A stretch of DNA of 64,000 nt. It comes from Bernardetia sp. ABR2-2B. GTDB lineage: Bacteria > Bacteroidota > Bacteroidia > Cytophagales > Bernardetiaceae. Each line of letters starts with the position of its first letter. The first letter of the stretch is position 1. The notes beneath the pieces were generated by a model, which did no database searches, was not told the origin of the DNA, and saw nothing but the letters and a program-made list of their open reading frames with translations. Position numbers and translations under genes: made by a program. This document shows positions 47,438 to 56,600 of this stretch, piece by piece. Location: contig NZ_CP147020.1 of the NCBI RefSeq assembly GCF_037126435.1, positions 4,291,001 to 4,355,000 of the forward strand, in the 5' to 3' direction.

Positions 47438-47473
47438 ATAACTGGTTCAAGTATCGACGCTTGAACCAGTTAT
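47438..47473. terminator. Bidirectional hairpin terminator
   Basis: ATAACTGGTTCAAG and CTTGAACCAGTTAT pair perfectly over 14 bp across the loop TATCGACG. It sits between convergent M1 peptidase and gcvH genes. Confidence 0.85.
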
Positions 47474-47483
47474 TACTATTCTA

Positions 47484-47861
47484 CTAACTAACTAAAGTTG
47501 TATAATCAGCAGCAGACATAAGCTCGGCTACATCATCAACGTTATTTACTTTGATTTTTATCATCCAACCACCAGCATAAGGGTCAGAGTTTACTGTTTC
47601 GGGAGAATCTTCCAAGTCTGGATTTACTTCGCTTACTGTTCCTGTGATTGGCATATACAAATCAGAAACTGTCTTTACAGCCTCAACAGAACCAAAAACT
47701 TCACCTGCTTCTACTTCATCGCCTTCTGTTGTGATGTCTACATAAACGATGTCGCCAAGTTCAGATTGAGCAAATTCTGTAATTCCAACAGTTGCGATGT
47801 CGCCTTCTAAGCGAATCCATTCGTGTTCTTTTGTGTATTTTAATTCTTCTGGGAAAGTCAT
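47484..47861 (-). CDS. gcvH: Glycine cleavage system H protein
   Basis: This 125-residue lipoyl carrier shuttles the aminomethyl group in glycine decarboxylation. It has the H-protein start (LKYTKEHEWIRLEGDIATVGITEFAQ), a lipoyl-Lys at residue 63 in GSVEAVKTVSDLYMP, and the YAGGWMIKIK end. Full length. gcvP and gcvT are not nearby. A TATCTTTG element (47949-47942, minus strand) lies ~80 bases upstream. Confidence 0.97.
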   Translation of the reverse strand: MTFPEELKYTKEHEWIRLEGDIATVGITEFAQSELGDIVYVDITTEGDEVEAGEVFGSVEAVKTVSDLYMPITGTVSEVNPDLEDSPETVNSDPYAGGWMIKIKVNNVDDVAELMSAADYTTLVS

Positions 47862-47941
47862 TTTATTAAGATTTTTTGATGAAAAAGGTTGAGAAATAAG
47901 TTACAATCCATTACTAAAATTTAGCTAGATTGTTTATGAAT

Positions 47942-47949
47942 CAAAGATA
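47942..47949 (-). promoter_or_regulatory. Candidate gcvH promoter (-7 element)
   Basis: On the minus strand TATCTTTG matches TAnnTTTG exactly, ~80 bases before the gcvH start. A possible TTTG -33 is only 15 bases further upstream, closer than usual. Confidence 0.45.
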
Positions 47950-48015
47950 CAAAAATAGAACAGGCAAAAATAAATTTGCGTAAATATTTATCTTTCTTAA
48001 AGTTTTGAGTGAAAA

Positions 48016-48651
48016 TTATTTTTCTGAAGTGTCATTACTTATATTTTTTTTACTGATTTCTGTTCCATATTTCTCAAATAGCTCTTCAAAATCCTTTGCT
48101 AAAAACCAATAATTTATATTTCCAAAATCACAGTATTCTGTCGAAAAATAAACCTTTTTCTCATTTTCTAAAATATAATTTACTCGTTCTTGTGCTTCTT
48201 TACTAAACTCTATTTTTTTGTTTTTCTGCAAATACAAAAGTGCACCTGCTGCTAATGTTTTACCCTCTACACTTACTGTATAAAGTAGTTTTTCTAGCTC
48301 CTTTATTTCTTTATTTTTTATCAAAACTGAAATACTCTCAAAGGCTTTTTTAAAATCATCAATAAACATGGAATGAGGGTCATAATTAAAACTTATAGCT
48401 TCTTGATTTATCAAAAAATCTATTGCTTTATCTGTTTTGTTTGCTACCTTTTTAGGTTTGTGATTGATAATAATTTTAGGATTGATTTTTTTGTAGGCTT
48501 CTATGTTCTGAGGAAATATCCTTTGATAAAAAAGCTGTTTCCAATCTTTATTATCTTTATTTAGTTTCACAGTCTCATTTTCTGAATTGGTTATTATTTC
48601 TTGAGTTATGTTTTTATCATTATGATACATAAACATACAATTAAAAGTCAA
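48016..48651 (-). CDS. Unknown protein
   Basis: I do not recognise this 211-residue, Lys/Asn-rich protein. It has no signal peptide. A helical middle (about 100-160; IDDFKKAFESISVLIKNKEIKELEKLLYTV and TLAAGALLYLQKNKKIEFS) is followed by YFSTEYCDFGNINYWFLAKDFEELFEKYG. The N-terminal ~30 residues, with clustered Met and Asn, may include an upstream extension. It starts 12 bases after the stop of a small secreted protein on the same strand, so the two are likely co-transcribed. Confidence 0.65.
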   Translation of the reverse strand: MTFNCMFMYHNDKNITQEIITNSENETVKLNKDNKDWKQLFYQRIFPQNIEAYKKINPKIIINHKPKKVANKTDKAIDFLINQEAISFNYDPHSMFIDDFKKAFESISVLIKNKEIKELEKLLYTVSVEGKTLAAGALLYLQKNKKIEFSKEAQERVNYILENEKKVYFSTEYCDFGNINYWFLAKDFEELFEKYGTEISKKNISNDTSEK

Positions 48652-48663
48652 TAATTTATTTTT

Positions 48664-48987
48664 TTAAACTAAAAACTGAGAATTATAAATAAAATCTTCT
48701 TCTAAGCTCATTACAGTATATGCTATAAAATATAACTCTTTATCTAACGTATCTTTAATACGCATAGTGTTATTCAAAAGCTTTCCTTTTGTCAATTGAT
48801 ATTCAATTTTATCAAAACTTGATTCTGTTTTAAGTTGAGTTTGAATATTCTCAAAAAGCTGAATTATTGGTTTACTTGTTGGAAAAGAGTGTTTTATATC
48901 ATTTCCTAACTCTTCCTTTTTTTGTGCCAAAAGAGAAGACAGGAAAACAAAGTTTAAAAGAAAGGTAATAAATAGTGTTATTTTCAT
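48664..48987 (-). CDS. Small secreted protein of unknown function
   Basis: This 107-residue protein has a clear signal peptide (MKITLFITFLLNFVFLSSLLAQ). The mature part is short, with two helical stretches (FENIQTQLKTESSFDKIEYQLTKGKLL and KELYFIAYTVMSLEEDF). I recognise no family. The next gene in the same direction starts 12 bases after its stop. A frameshift joining the two was considered but is not supported by any known full-length template. Confidence 0.6.
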   Translation of the reverse strand: MKITLFITFLLNFVFLSSLLAQKKEELGNDIKHSFPTSKPIIQLFENIQTQLKTESSFDKIEYQLTKGKLLNNTMRIKDTLDKELYFIAYTVMSLEEDFIYNSQFLV

Positions 48988-49034
48988 AATAATTAAATTG
49001 TCAAAATGATAGATTTACTTTCTAAGTATATAAA

Positions 49035-49871
49035 TCATATCAATCGCAGCAAAGGATTTTCTCTCAATTGCCAAAAAAAGTTTGTGTTTGTATAGGTCTC
49101 AGGAAATGAAATTAATTCAATTAGAGTTTCTTTATTTCTGTCTGAAATAGAAGTCAAAAACTTTTTAATGAGTGTAGTTTGTAATTCTGTTTTTATTTTG
49201 ATTCCACTTTTATCTTTTATTTCAATTATTGCTTTATCATCTGATTTGTAAGTCACAACTACTTTTTCTACGTGTTTATAACTGATAAAACTTTTTTGTT
49301 TTTTTTCTGAAAAATAGATAATCAGCTCATTTTCTCCAATGCCTAACATTGCCTTATCTCTGTTTAAAGAATAAACCACTCTAATATAATAGTGAGCCAG
49401 ACCAAGAAGAATAGGAGAAGTCATTATTCCTGCAAGTCCTACTCCGATGCCAAACATAAAAACGATATACATTATCATTCCTAAAAGAAGAATTAAGCCT
49501 GTTCCTTTTCTTTCATTATAGACTATAATATTATTTTTTATAGATTCATATTCACTTGTCCAATATCCATTTTTTGTTTGTTTAATAAACTTTTTGAATG
49601 ATTTTGCACCTTCTAATGGAATAAAGACAGTTTCTTGTTTTGCTTTTGCAAGAATAAGGCTTTTTCCAAAAACAGGCTTTTTAATAGTTTGGCTTTGGTT
49701 ACAATGTTTTTTATCTAAATAAAGCCACGTATCTTTCAAAAAAGCAGATTTACAACTTGCACAAAAAACAACCTCATCGCCTTCTTCTATCAAATCTCCA
49801 GTAATTGGGTCTTGACGCTTTTCATTTAAAAAATCAGAATGTTTGTCGATATTTATTTTATGAATGTGCAT
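49035..49871 (-). CDS. Membrane protein with the RING/treble-clef-like module and a PH-like C-terminal domain
   Basis: Residues 1-60 repeat the module of the RDD protein at 36932: DPITGDLIEEGD, Cys37-x2-Cys40 in CASCKSAF, W-x-Y, and His56-Cys57, at the same residue positions. Here His45 is Leu. Residues about 130-175 form two hydrophobic segments (LILLLGMIMYIVFMFGIGVGLAG and SPILLGLAHYYIRVVYSL). The rest (about 180-278) has strands like a bacterial PH-like domain (KAMLGIGENELIIYFSEKKQKSFISYKHVEKVVVTY). The cytoplasmic side and function are unknown. Confidence 0.75.
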   Translation of the reverse strand: MHIHKINIDKHSDFLNEKRQDPITGDLIEEGDEVVFCASCKSAFLKDTWLYLDKKHCNQSQTIKKPVFGKSLILAKAKQETVFIPLEGAKSFKKFIKQTKNGYWTSEYESIKNNIIVYNERKGTGLILLLGMIMYIVFMFGIGVGLAGIMTSPILLGLAHYYIRVVYSLNRDKAMLGIGENELIIYFSEKKQKSFISYKHVEKVVVTYKSDDKAIIEIKDKSGIKIKTELQTTLIKKFLTSISDRNKETLIELISFPETYTNTNFFWQLRENPLLRLI

Positions 49872-49895
49872 AAATTTATCTTTTATATTAATGCC

Positions 49896-49929
49896 GTTGT
49901 TTGTGTTTTAGTGCAGCGACACCAACAAC
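49896..49929 (+). repeat. Dispersed palindromic repeat, copy 5
   Basis: GTTGTTTGTGT (49896-49906) and ACACCAACAAC (49919-49929) pair with one mismatch around TTTAGTGCAGCG. It lies between the start of the leftward membrane-protein gene and prfB, and shares the preceding ATGCC with copy 1. Confidence 0.75.
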
Positions 49930-50086
49930 TCATAGCAGGTCGTAATTATTCTTTCAAGTAAAACTACTTTTGATGAAATATAGTTTTGACTCAATCTACT
50001 TTTATAGTTGTCAAACTCTGTCTTACTTTTTACCTTTGTAGAGATACAACAAATTATTAATTTTTTCAGTCGTTTTAATTTAATTT

Positions 50087-51164
50087 ATGACTCAAGACCA
50101 ATTACGTGCCTTGCAAAATCGAACAGAAGATTTGCGAGGCTATCTTTGACTACGAAACCAAAAAATCCGAAATCGAAGAAGAACAAGCCCAAACTTTCAA
50201 ACCCGATTTTTGGAACAATCCAGAAGAAGCTGAAAAGCTACTAAGAAATATTAAATCAAAAAAAATATGGACAGATAGATTCGAAAAACTCTTTACCCAG
50301 CTTGGAGATTTAGAGGTTTTGTATGAGTTTTATCAAGCCGAAGAAGCTACGGAAGTTGAAGTCAATAAAGAAGCTGCAAAAGTAACCAAAACATTAGAAA
50401 ACTTAGAGTTTCAGAAAATGCTAAGTGGCGAAGAGGACAAACTAGATGCAATCTTAGAAATAAATTCAGGAGCAGGAGGAACAGAAAGCCAAGACTGGTC
50501 TGAAATGCTTTTGAGAATGTATAGAATGTGGGCAGAAAAAAATGACTATAAATATCAACTCATTGACCTTGTAAATGGAGATGTGGCAGGTATAAAATCA
50601 GTTACTATTCGTGTGAGTGGAGATTTTGCTTATGGTTATTTGAAGTCTGAAAATGGTGTTCATCGTTTGGTGCGTATTTCTCCTTTCAATTCGGCTGGAA
50701 AACGCCAAACTTCTTTTGCTTCTGTATATGTGTATCCAGTAGTGGATGATTCTATCGAAATTGAAATTAACCCTGCTGATATTGAGCGTCAAACCTTCCG
50801 TTCGGGTGGTGCTGGTGGACAGAATGTAAATAAAGTAGAAACGGCTGTTCGTCTAAAACACATTCCGACAGGAATTGTAGCTGAATGTCAGCAAGAACGT
50901 TCTCAACTTCAAAATGCAGAACTAGCTATGGAAATGCTCAAAGCAAAGCTTTATCAAATAGAGATAGAAAAACGCAATGCAGCAAGAGATGAAGTAGAAA
51001 GTTCGAAAAAGAAAATTGATTTTGGTTCGCAGATTCGAAATTATGTTTTGCACCCCTACAAACTTATAAAAGATGTCAGGACAGGTTATGAACGAACAGA
51101 TATTCAAGCCGTTTTAGATGGCGATTTGACCGAATATATGAAAGCCTTTTTGATGGAAAATTAA
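50087..51164 (+). CDS. prfB: Peptide chain release factor 2, with programmed +1 frameshift
   Basis: Translation starts at ATG 50087 and runs 20 codons to the CTT at 50144, then meets an in-frame TGA at 50147. A +1 slip on CTT-TGA-C lets reading continue at GAC (50148) to the stop at 51164, giving 358 residues. This is the classical RF2 autoregulatory site (TAT CTT TGA C), with a GAGG-like element just upstream (50136-50139). Downstream motifs are the catalytic GGQ ([24 protein letters not shown]) and the SPF anticodon-recognising tripeptide ([23 protein letters not shown]). An ORF caller would start it wrongly at 50106. Confidence 0.95.
50141..50150 (+). promoter_or_regulatory. RF2 programmed +1 frameshift site
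   Basis: TAT CTT TGA C with CTT at 50144-50146 and the in-frame TGA at 50147-50149. The slip is from CTT to TTT. RF2 levels control it, because slow termination at UGA favours the shift. Confidence 0.95.
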
Positions 51165-51185
51165 TACTTTTCTTAATTATTTTTC

Positions 51186-51224
51186 AAAAGTCTATTATTT
51201 CTTATAGAAGTAATAGGCTTTTTT
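51186..51224 (+). terminator. Hairpin terminator of prfB
   Basis: AAAAGTCTATTA pairs with TAATAGGCTTTT (one wobble), followed by a T-run. Confidence 0.75.
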
Positions 51225-51266
51225 AGTTGTAAGTGTCTCAAAACAAGAAGTTATTTCAGAAACGGA

Positions 51267-51298
51267 TTTGCTATTTTGATAAAAAAAATGTATTTTTG
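51267..51298 (+). promoter_or_regulatory. Bacteroidota-type promoter with a long leader
   Basis: TTTG (51267-51270), a 20-base spacer and TATTTTTG (51291-51298). Transcription from about 51305 would give a 290-base leader before the small gene at 51593. No other ORF lies in this leader, so a small RNA or leader regulation is possible but unproven. Confidence 0.5.
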
Positions 51299-51592
51299 GT
51301 ACATGTCAAAAGTTGTAGAAAGAAATAATTTTAACATAATTTATTCAATCTCAAACTTGAATTATTACTGTTTTGTAAAACCTAAACTATCTCTTTTACG
51401 TTACTAATTGCGACTAAGCACAAACAGTTTGAGCAAATGATAATTTAGAATAGTTTTAAAACTTGAAAAAAGTTATTTAATTTCTTACTTAAATCTCATT
51501 TAAAGCTTACTAAAAGTAGGGGATTAATAGGGCAATTTTTGACAAACTGTACACACAAATAATAAACACTCACTATTAAATTTTTTTCGCTT

Positions 51593-51790
51593 ATGTTAGA
51601 GTATCAAAAAATGATTATTCAAAAAGTTAGTTTTTCTAAAATGCTTTTTGAAAAAGAATTACGCAAAACAATAGCTCTTCTTACTTCAAATGAAGTTTTT
51701 GAACTTCGTAACTGGGCTATTTCTCAATTCGGACAACTGTATTATGATATTTTACAACGTTGTTTTGCCAGTTCAAGAGTAGTAGCTTAG
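51593..51790 (+). CDS. Small protein of unknown function (65 residues)
   Basis: The 65-residue product is predicted to be helical (FSKMLFEKELRKTIALLTSNEVFELRNWAISQFGQLYYDILQRCF), with no signal peptide or membrane segment. Its balanced composition and the normal TAATGTTAG-type start without overlapping genes support a real gene. A promoter lies 300 bases upstream. I recognise no family. Confidence 0.6.
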   Translation: MLEYQKMIIQKVSFSKMLFEKELRKTIALLTSNEVFELRNWAISQFGQLYYDILQRCFASSRVVA

Positions 51791-51962
51791 TAGAGCTAAT
51801 CAAACTATTTTTATCATTTAATTTTTTAATAACACTTAGCCAAAACTATTTGCCCCATTTTTAATTCATAAGACTTGATAATTCAAGTACATATATAATT
51901 TCAACCTACAAAAATTATTTTTATAACTTTTCTGTAACAAACAGGAAAGTTATTTTTTTTGG

Positions 51963-52910
51963 CTACTTTTTCACGAATTTTATATTTCTTTTTAGTCCTT
52001 CAAATTTGGTTCTTTTGATAGCACTACCCATAAAAAGCTCATCAAAAAGCTCGTTTGTGAGTTCGTGCCAGTCTTTTTTTGTCATTTGTTGTAACAGTTC
52101 AGAAGGCAAAAAATCACTTTCAGTATGAGGAATCTGTGCCGATTTTCGTTTGTTCCACGGACAAACATCTTGACAAATATCACAGCCAAAAATCCAATCT
52201 TCAAATTTTCCTTGCATTTCTGATGGAATTTTGTCTTTCAATTCTATTGTAAAATAAGAAATACATTTACTTCCATCAATCTGATACGGATTTTCTATTG
52301 AAAGGGCATCTGTCGGACAAGCATCTAAACACAACGTGCAATTTCCACAACGGTCTTTTGTAGGATTGTCATATTCTAATTCAATATCCAAAACTAAGGT
52401 TGCCAAAAAGAAGAAGCTGCCTGTTTTAGGGTTGATAGCATTTGTATGTTTTCCTTGCCACGTAATTCCACTTTTTTTTGCCCAAACTTTTTCCATAATC
52501 GGAGCAGAATCTACAAAAGCACGTCCATTAAAATCTCCAAATTCTTCTTTTAGATGATTGATAAGGTGTTTAAGTTTCTTTTTAATAACTTTATGATAAT
52601 CTCTTCCGTAGGCATATTTTGAGATTTTATAATTATTTTCTCGTTCTAATGACACAGGAGGGTAATAATTATAAGCAAATGTAAGAACAGATTTTGCATT
52701 ATCGACAAGTAAGCGAGGATCAAGACGAATATCAAAATAGTTTTCTATCCATTGCATCTGTCCGTTTTTTCCTTGAGTAAGCCACTTTTCCAAATCTCTA
52801 GCTTCTTTTTCTAAAAAAGTAGCCTTACTGATTCCACAATGCAAAAAACCAGCTTCGAAAGCTAAGTTCTTGAATTGTTCTGTTTTTTGATGTAACGAAA
52901 TTGGATTCAT
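51963..52910 (-). CDS. queG: Epoxyqueuosine reductase
   Basis: This 315-residue enzyme performs the last step of queuosine synthesis in tRNA, reducing epoxyqueuosine with cobalamin and two [4Fe-4S] clusters. Both cluster motifs are present: CGNCTLCLDACPTDAL and CDICQDVCPWNKRK. Upstream are KYAYGRDYHKVIKKKLK and FVDSAPIMEKVWAKKSGI, also family signatures, including the catalytic Asp of DSAP. The C-terminal HEAT-like region found in longer QueG proteins is short here. Confidence 0.95.
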   Translation of the reverse strand: MNPISLHQKTEQFKNLAFEAGFLHCGISKATFLEKEARDLEKWLTQGKNGQMQWIENYFDIRLDPRLLVDNAKSVLTFAYNYYPPVSLERENNYKISKYAYGRDYHKVIKKKLKHLINHLKEEFGDFNGRAFVDSAPIMEKVWAKKSGITWQGKHTNAINPKTGSFFFLATLVLDIELEYDNPTKDRCGNCTLCLDACPTDALSIENPYQIDGSKCISYFTIELKDKIPSEMQGKFEDWIFGCDICQDVCPWNKRKSAQIPHTESDFLPSELLQQMTKKDWHELTNELFDELFMGSAIKRTKFEGLKRNIKFVKK

Positions 52911-53190
52911 AAGAACTAAAAAAATAGATAAGTAGATTAATTATATTTAAAATCGTATTTTTGTGAAATGCTAGAAGGTTATTCTGTAAAAAATTACCTT
53001 TAGCAAAGTTCGTATTAGATTACTTTTTTGTTAAAGAATACTATTATACGTAAATTTAGACCAAAATAGCTCTAAACTGTCTAGTGAAAAAAAAGTTTTG
53101 AATCCTTATTTTTCTAAATAATATATTCCCTTCCTAACTTATACACTCTACAAAATATCAACTCAATATAACGTTTTAATTAAAATTTTA

Positions 53191-53607
53191 ATGAAAAATA
53201 CGCCCTCTTTTTACAAGATAATGTTCCTTACTATTATCTTTTTATTACCCCTTGCTACTTTATCAGCACAAAATACAGACTCAATAGAGTTACCAAAGGC
53301 ATATATTACAAATGAACTCTATGTGATACTTGATGGAGATGCTCCACAAGATGCCAAAGTATTTGAAGCTGACATTACAAGTTTAAATCTGACTACAATA
53401 GAAGATGCTAATCACTTTTTTAGTTTTTTCAATGATACGAGCGTAGAATTTGAAACAGATATTGCTGCTCAAAAAGTAAAAGTTACACTAATTCCTGATA
53501 CTGAAAAAGAAAATTGGACTTTGGGAGAATGGGGAATGTACTTCAAAAATAAAATATCTACTCAAAGAGAGCAATCTGGAACTTATATAGACTTTACAAA
53601 AAAATAA
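53191..53607 (+). CDS. Small secreted protein of unknown function
   Basis: This 138-residue protein has a signal peptide ending LATLSAQ. The mature part is acidic and contains ELYVILDGDAPQDAKVFEADIT, DANHFFSFFNDTSVEFETD, AAQKVKVTLIPD and WTLGEWGMYFKNK. I recognise no family. It ends 12 bases before the start of the giant adhesin, so the two are presumably co-transcribed and may act together at the surface. Confidence 0.7.
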   Translation: MKNTPSFYKIMFLTIIFLLPLATLSAQNTDSIELPKAYITNELYVILDGDAPQDAKVFEADITSLNLTTIEDANHFFSFFNDTSVEFETDIAAQKVKVTLIPDTEKENWTLGEWGMYFKNKISTQREQSGTYIDFTKK

Positions 53608-53619
53608 CTAGCTAAAACA

Positions 53620-56600
53620 ATGAAAAAATATTTTTACATATTCTCTACTGTCTTACTGACAGTGTTTTTTTATACGACTTCATCTTGGAATTCCTTAAAT
53701 GCACAAGGAACTACTTGTGTTAGTTCTACTCCTTTCTGTACAGACTCTGGACTGACTTATCCTGCTGGTACAAATAATGGAGATGCACCTATTGGACCTA
53801 ATTATGGAGATTTAGGAACAACTCCAAATCCAGCTTGGCTTTTTATGAGAGTAGATGATCCAGGAACTATTAATTTGAGATTATCTTCTACACCATCTAG
53901 AGATATAGATTTTGCTGTTTGGGGGCCATTTGAATCATGTACTACGCCTAGCGAGGCTTGTGCAATCATATTTGCAGGGGGACTTGCTCCTAGTAGTGAT
54001 AGTTATGCTTCTGCTACAACAGAGTTTCCTGATTTAAATAATGGACAAACAGGTGAAATATTTATAATGTTAGTTACTAATTTTAGTAACTCTCCTGCAG
54101 ATTTGTCTATTACTAAAATAGGTGGTTTTGGAAGTACCGATTGCTCTATCATATTTGTTGATGACTGTCCAGTAGATTTGGGAGAGGATATAAATGTGTG
54201 TAGCACAGAAACGCTGCCTTTATTAGAGGTTACTTGTCCAAATCCTAGTCCTAATTATAGATTTGAGTGGTTTGTAGATGATGTGTCTCAAGGTGCGCCT
54301 TCTACTGTTTCTACATTTGACCCTAACCATGTACCACAAATTGACCCTGTAACCTATAAAGTAGTTGTTACAGAATTATCATCGCCTTGTCCAGTTGGAG
54401 AAGATGAAATAGATGTTACTATAAAACCTGAACTTGAAAAAGATTTAATAGTTTTTCCGAATGATACTACAATTTGTTTCGGTTCTGATATTACTTTTAG
54501 AGTAGTAGCTTCCCAATTGGATATTGAATATCAATTACTTGTAGATGGAACTCTTTTTGGTACAGCAGTTACAGGAACTGATGCCACCATTGAGCTTCCT
54601 CTTACAGGACTTCCTGCAGGTATTTCTACAATTCAAGTACAAGCGAGTTATGCAGATGAGTCTTTTTGTACTGTTTTGCTAGATGAAGAGGCAGAAATTA
54701 CTGTTAGAGATGAGTTAATTAAAGACCTTACCGTTTTTCCAAATGATAGTACATTATGTTCTGCTTCAGGTGCTTTTGTCAGAATAGTAGACTCTCAATT
54801 AGATATTAATTATCAAATCTTGGATGACGGAGTTGCCTTTGGTAGTCCAGTTACAGGAACAGGAGCAACCATTGAACTTCCACTTACAGGACTTCCAGTA
54901 GGAATTTCTACAATTCAAGTAGAAGCAAGTTATTCAGATGAGCCTTTCTGTACTGTTTTATTAGATGAACAAGCAGAATTAGATGTATTAGGAGATATTA
55001 CGATTGATTTGGGAGAGGATAGAGTGATATGTGAAAATACTTCTGTCGACTTAGATGGAACGGACACTTCTCATCCAGCGAATGCTACCTATCAATGGAG
55101 AAGAAGTACAGATGGAGGAACGACTTATACAGATATTCCACTAGCAACAAATGTAACCTTTACAGCTTCTGAAATACTACCTGTTCCACAAACGCCTTTT
55201 GAGGTTTTTTATAAATTAGAAATGCGTATTCCTTCAAGTAGTTGTGTGTATGAAGATGAGATAAAAATTACTTTTGAGCCTTTGCCTATCACAACTATTA
55301 CTGTAGAGACAGATTCTATTTGTAATACAGGAGAAGGAACAATCAGAATAGTAAATCCAGAAATTGGTACAAGATATACTTATCAATTATACGAAAATAA
55401 TGCAGGAGTAGTTGGCGCACCTATCGGAACAGCAGAATCTTCATTAACAGGAGATCCTATTATTTTTACAACTCCTACGATAAGTACCACAACACAATAT
55501 TTTGTAATAGTAAGAAATACACTAACAGAAGGCGATTGTGAAATAACTTTAGATGCAGTACCCGAAATTATTGTACATCCACTTCCAACAGCAGAATTTA
55601 GTGGAGGAACGAATTTATGTCAAGGCGAGGATGTAGAACTGATCGTAACAATGAGTGGAACTCAGCCGTTTACACTTACTTATCAGCGAGATAGTGAGCC
55701 AGAGGTTACAGTTACTGGAATTAACGCAGATACTTATTCTTTTACTACAAGTGAAGCAGGAGTTTATACCATAACTAATGTACAAGATGCTTTTTGTGAA
55801 AATTCAGATAATCCAATAACAACTACTGTAAACGTAAATCCGAACCCTAGTTTTACATTAGGAGATGATTTGGAAGTTTGTGATGGTGCAATAATTTTGG
55901 AAGCTGAAAGTGTTGTTGATTTTGATAATCCTAGTTATAAATGGTTTAGAGATGGAACAGAACTAACTGGCGAAATTTCAGCTACACTCACAACTACTGT
56001 TGGTTCAGTAGGATTGGTAGCTACTACCTATGAATATAGATTAGAAGTAACTAATAATGAAACTTCAAATACAACAAATTGTCTTAGTTCAGATGTTATT
56101 TTGGTTACATTTTATCCAATTCCAGAAGCTGAAATTTCCTTTGCAGGTGCTACATTTACTGACCCACTACAATTCTGTGATTCAGATGGAGGACAAGTAA
56201 TAAGTGGTGTTACACCAGACCATGCAAGTTTTCCAAATATTACTTACGAATGGATAGATTTAGGAACAGGATTAGTTGTGAGTACAGACCCAGCATTTAC
56301 AGCTAATAATTTTAGTACAACAACAAATTACCAACTCACTGTATCAAATGGAGAAACTACTTCCTGTTCGAATGTAGCAACAGCAACCATTCAATTTATA
56401 GAAAATCCAGTTGCAGAGATTTCTCATGACGGAACAGCAGTTCCAAACGGTGGAAGTTTAGATTTTTGTTTTGATGAGGGAGCGCAGGTTTTAGATGGTG
56501 TTCATCCAAGTCATGCAGGTTTGAATATTACTTATGAGTGGACAGACATTACAAATGGAGTTTTGCTAGGAACTGACCCACAAGTATCAGTTTCGAGTCC

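Noticed and set aside
48652-48663. Frameshift joining the two unknown genes at 48016 and 48664
   Set aside because: The upstream gene ends normally and the downstream gene has its own ATG; no template supports a fusion.
50087-50150. prfB as a frameshifted pseudogene
   Set aside because: The shift is at the exact conserved RF2 recoding site and the rest of the protein is intact.
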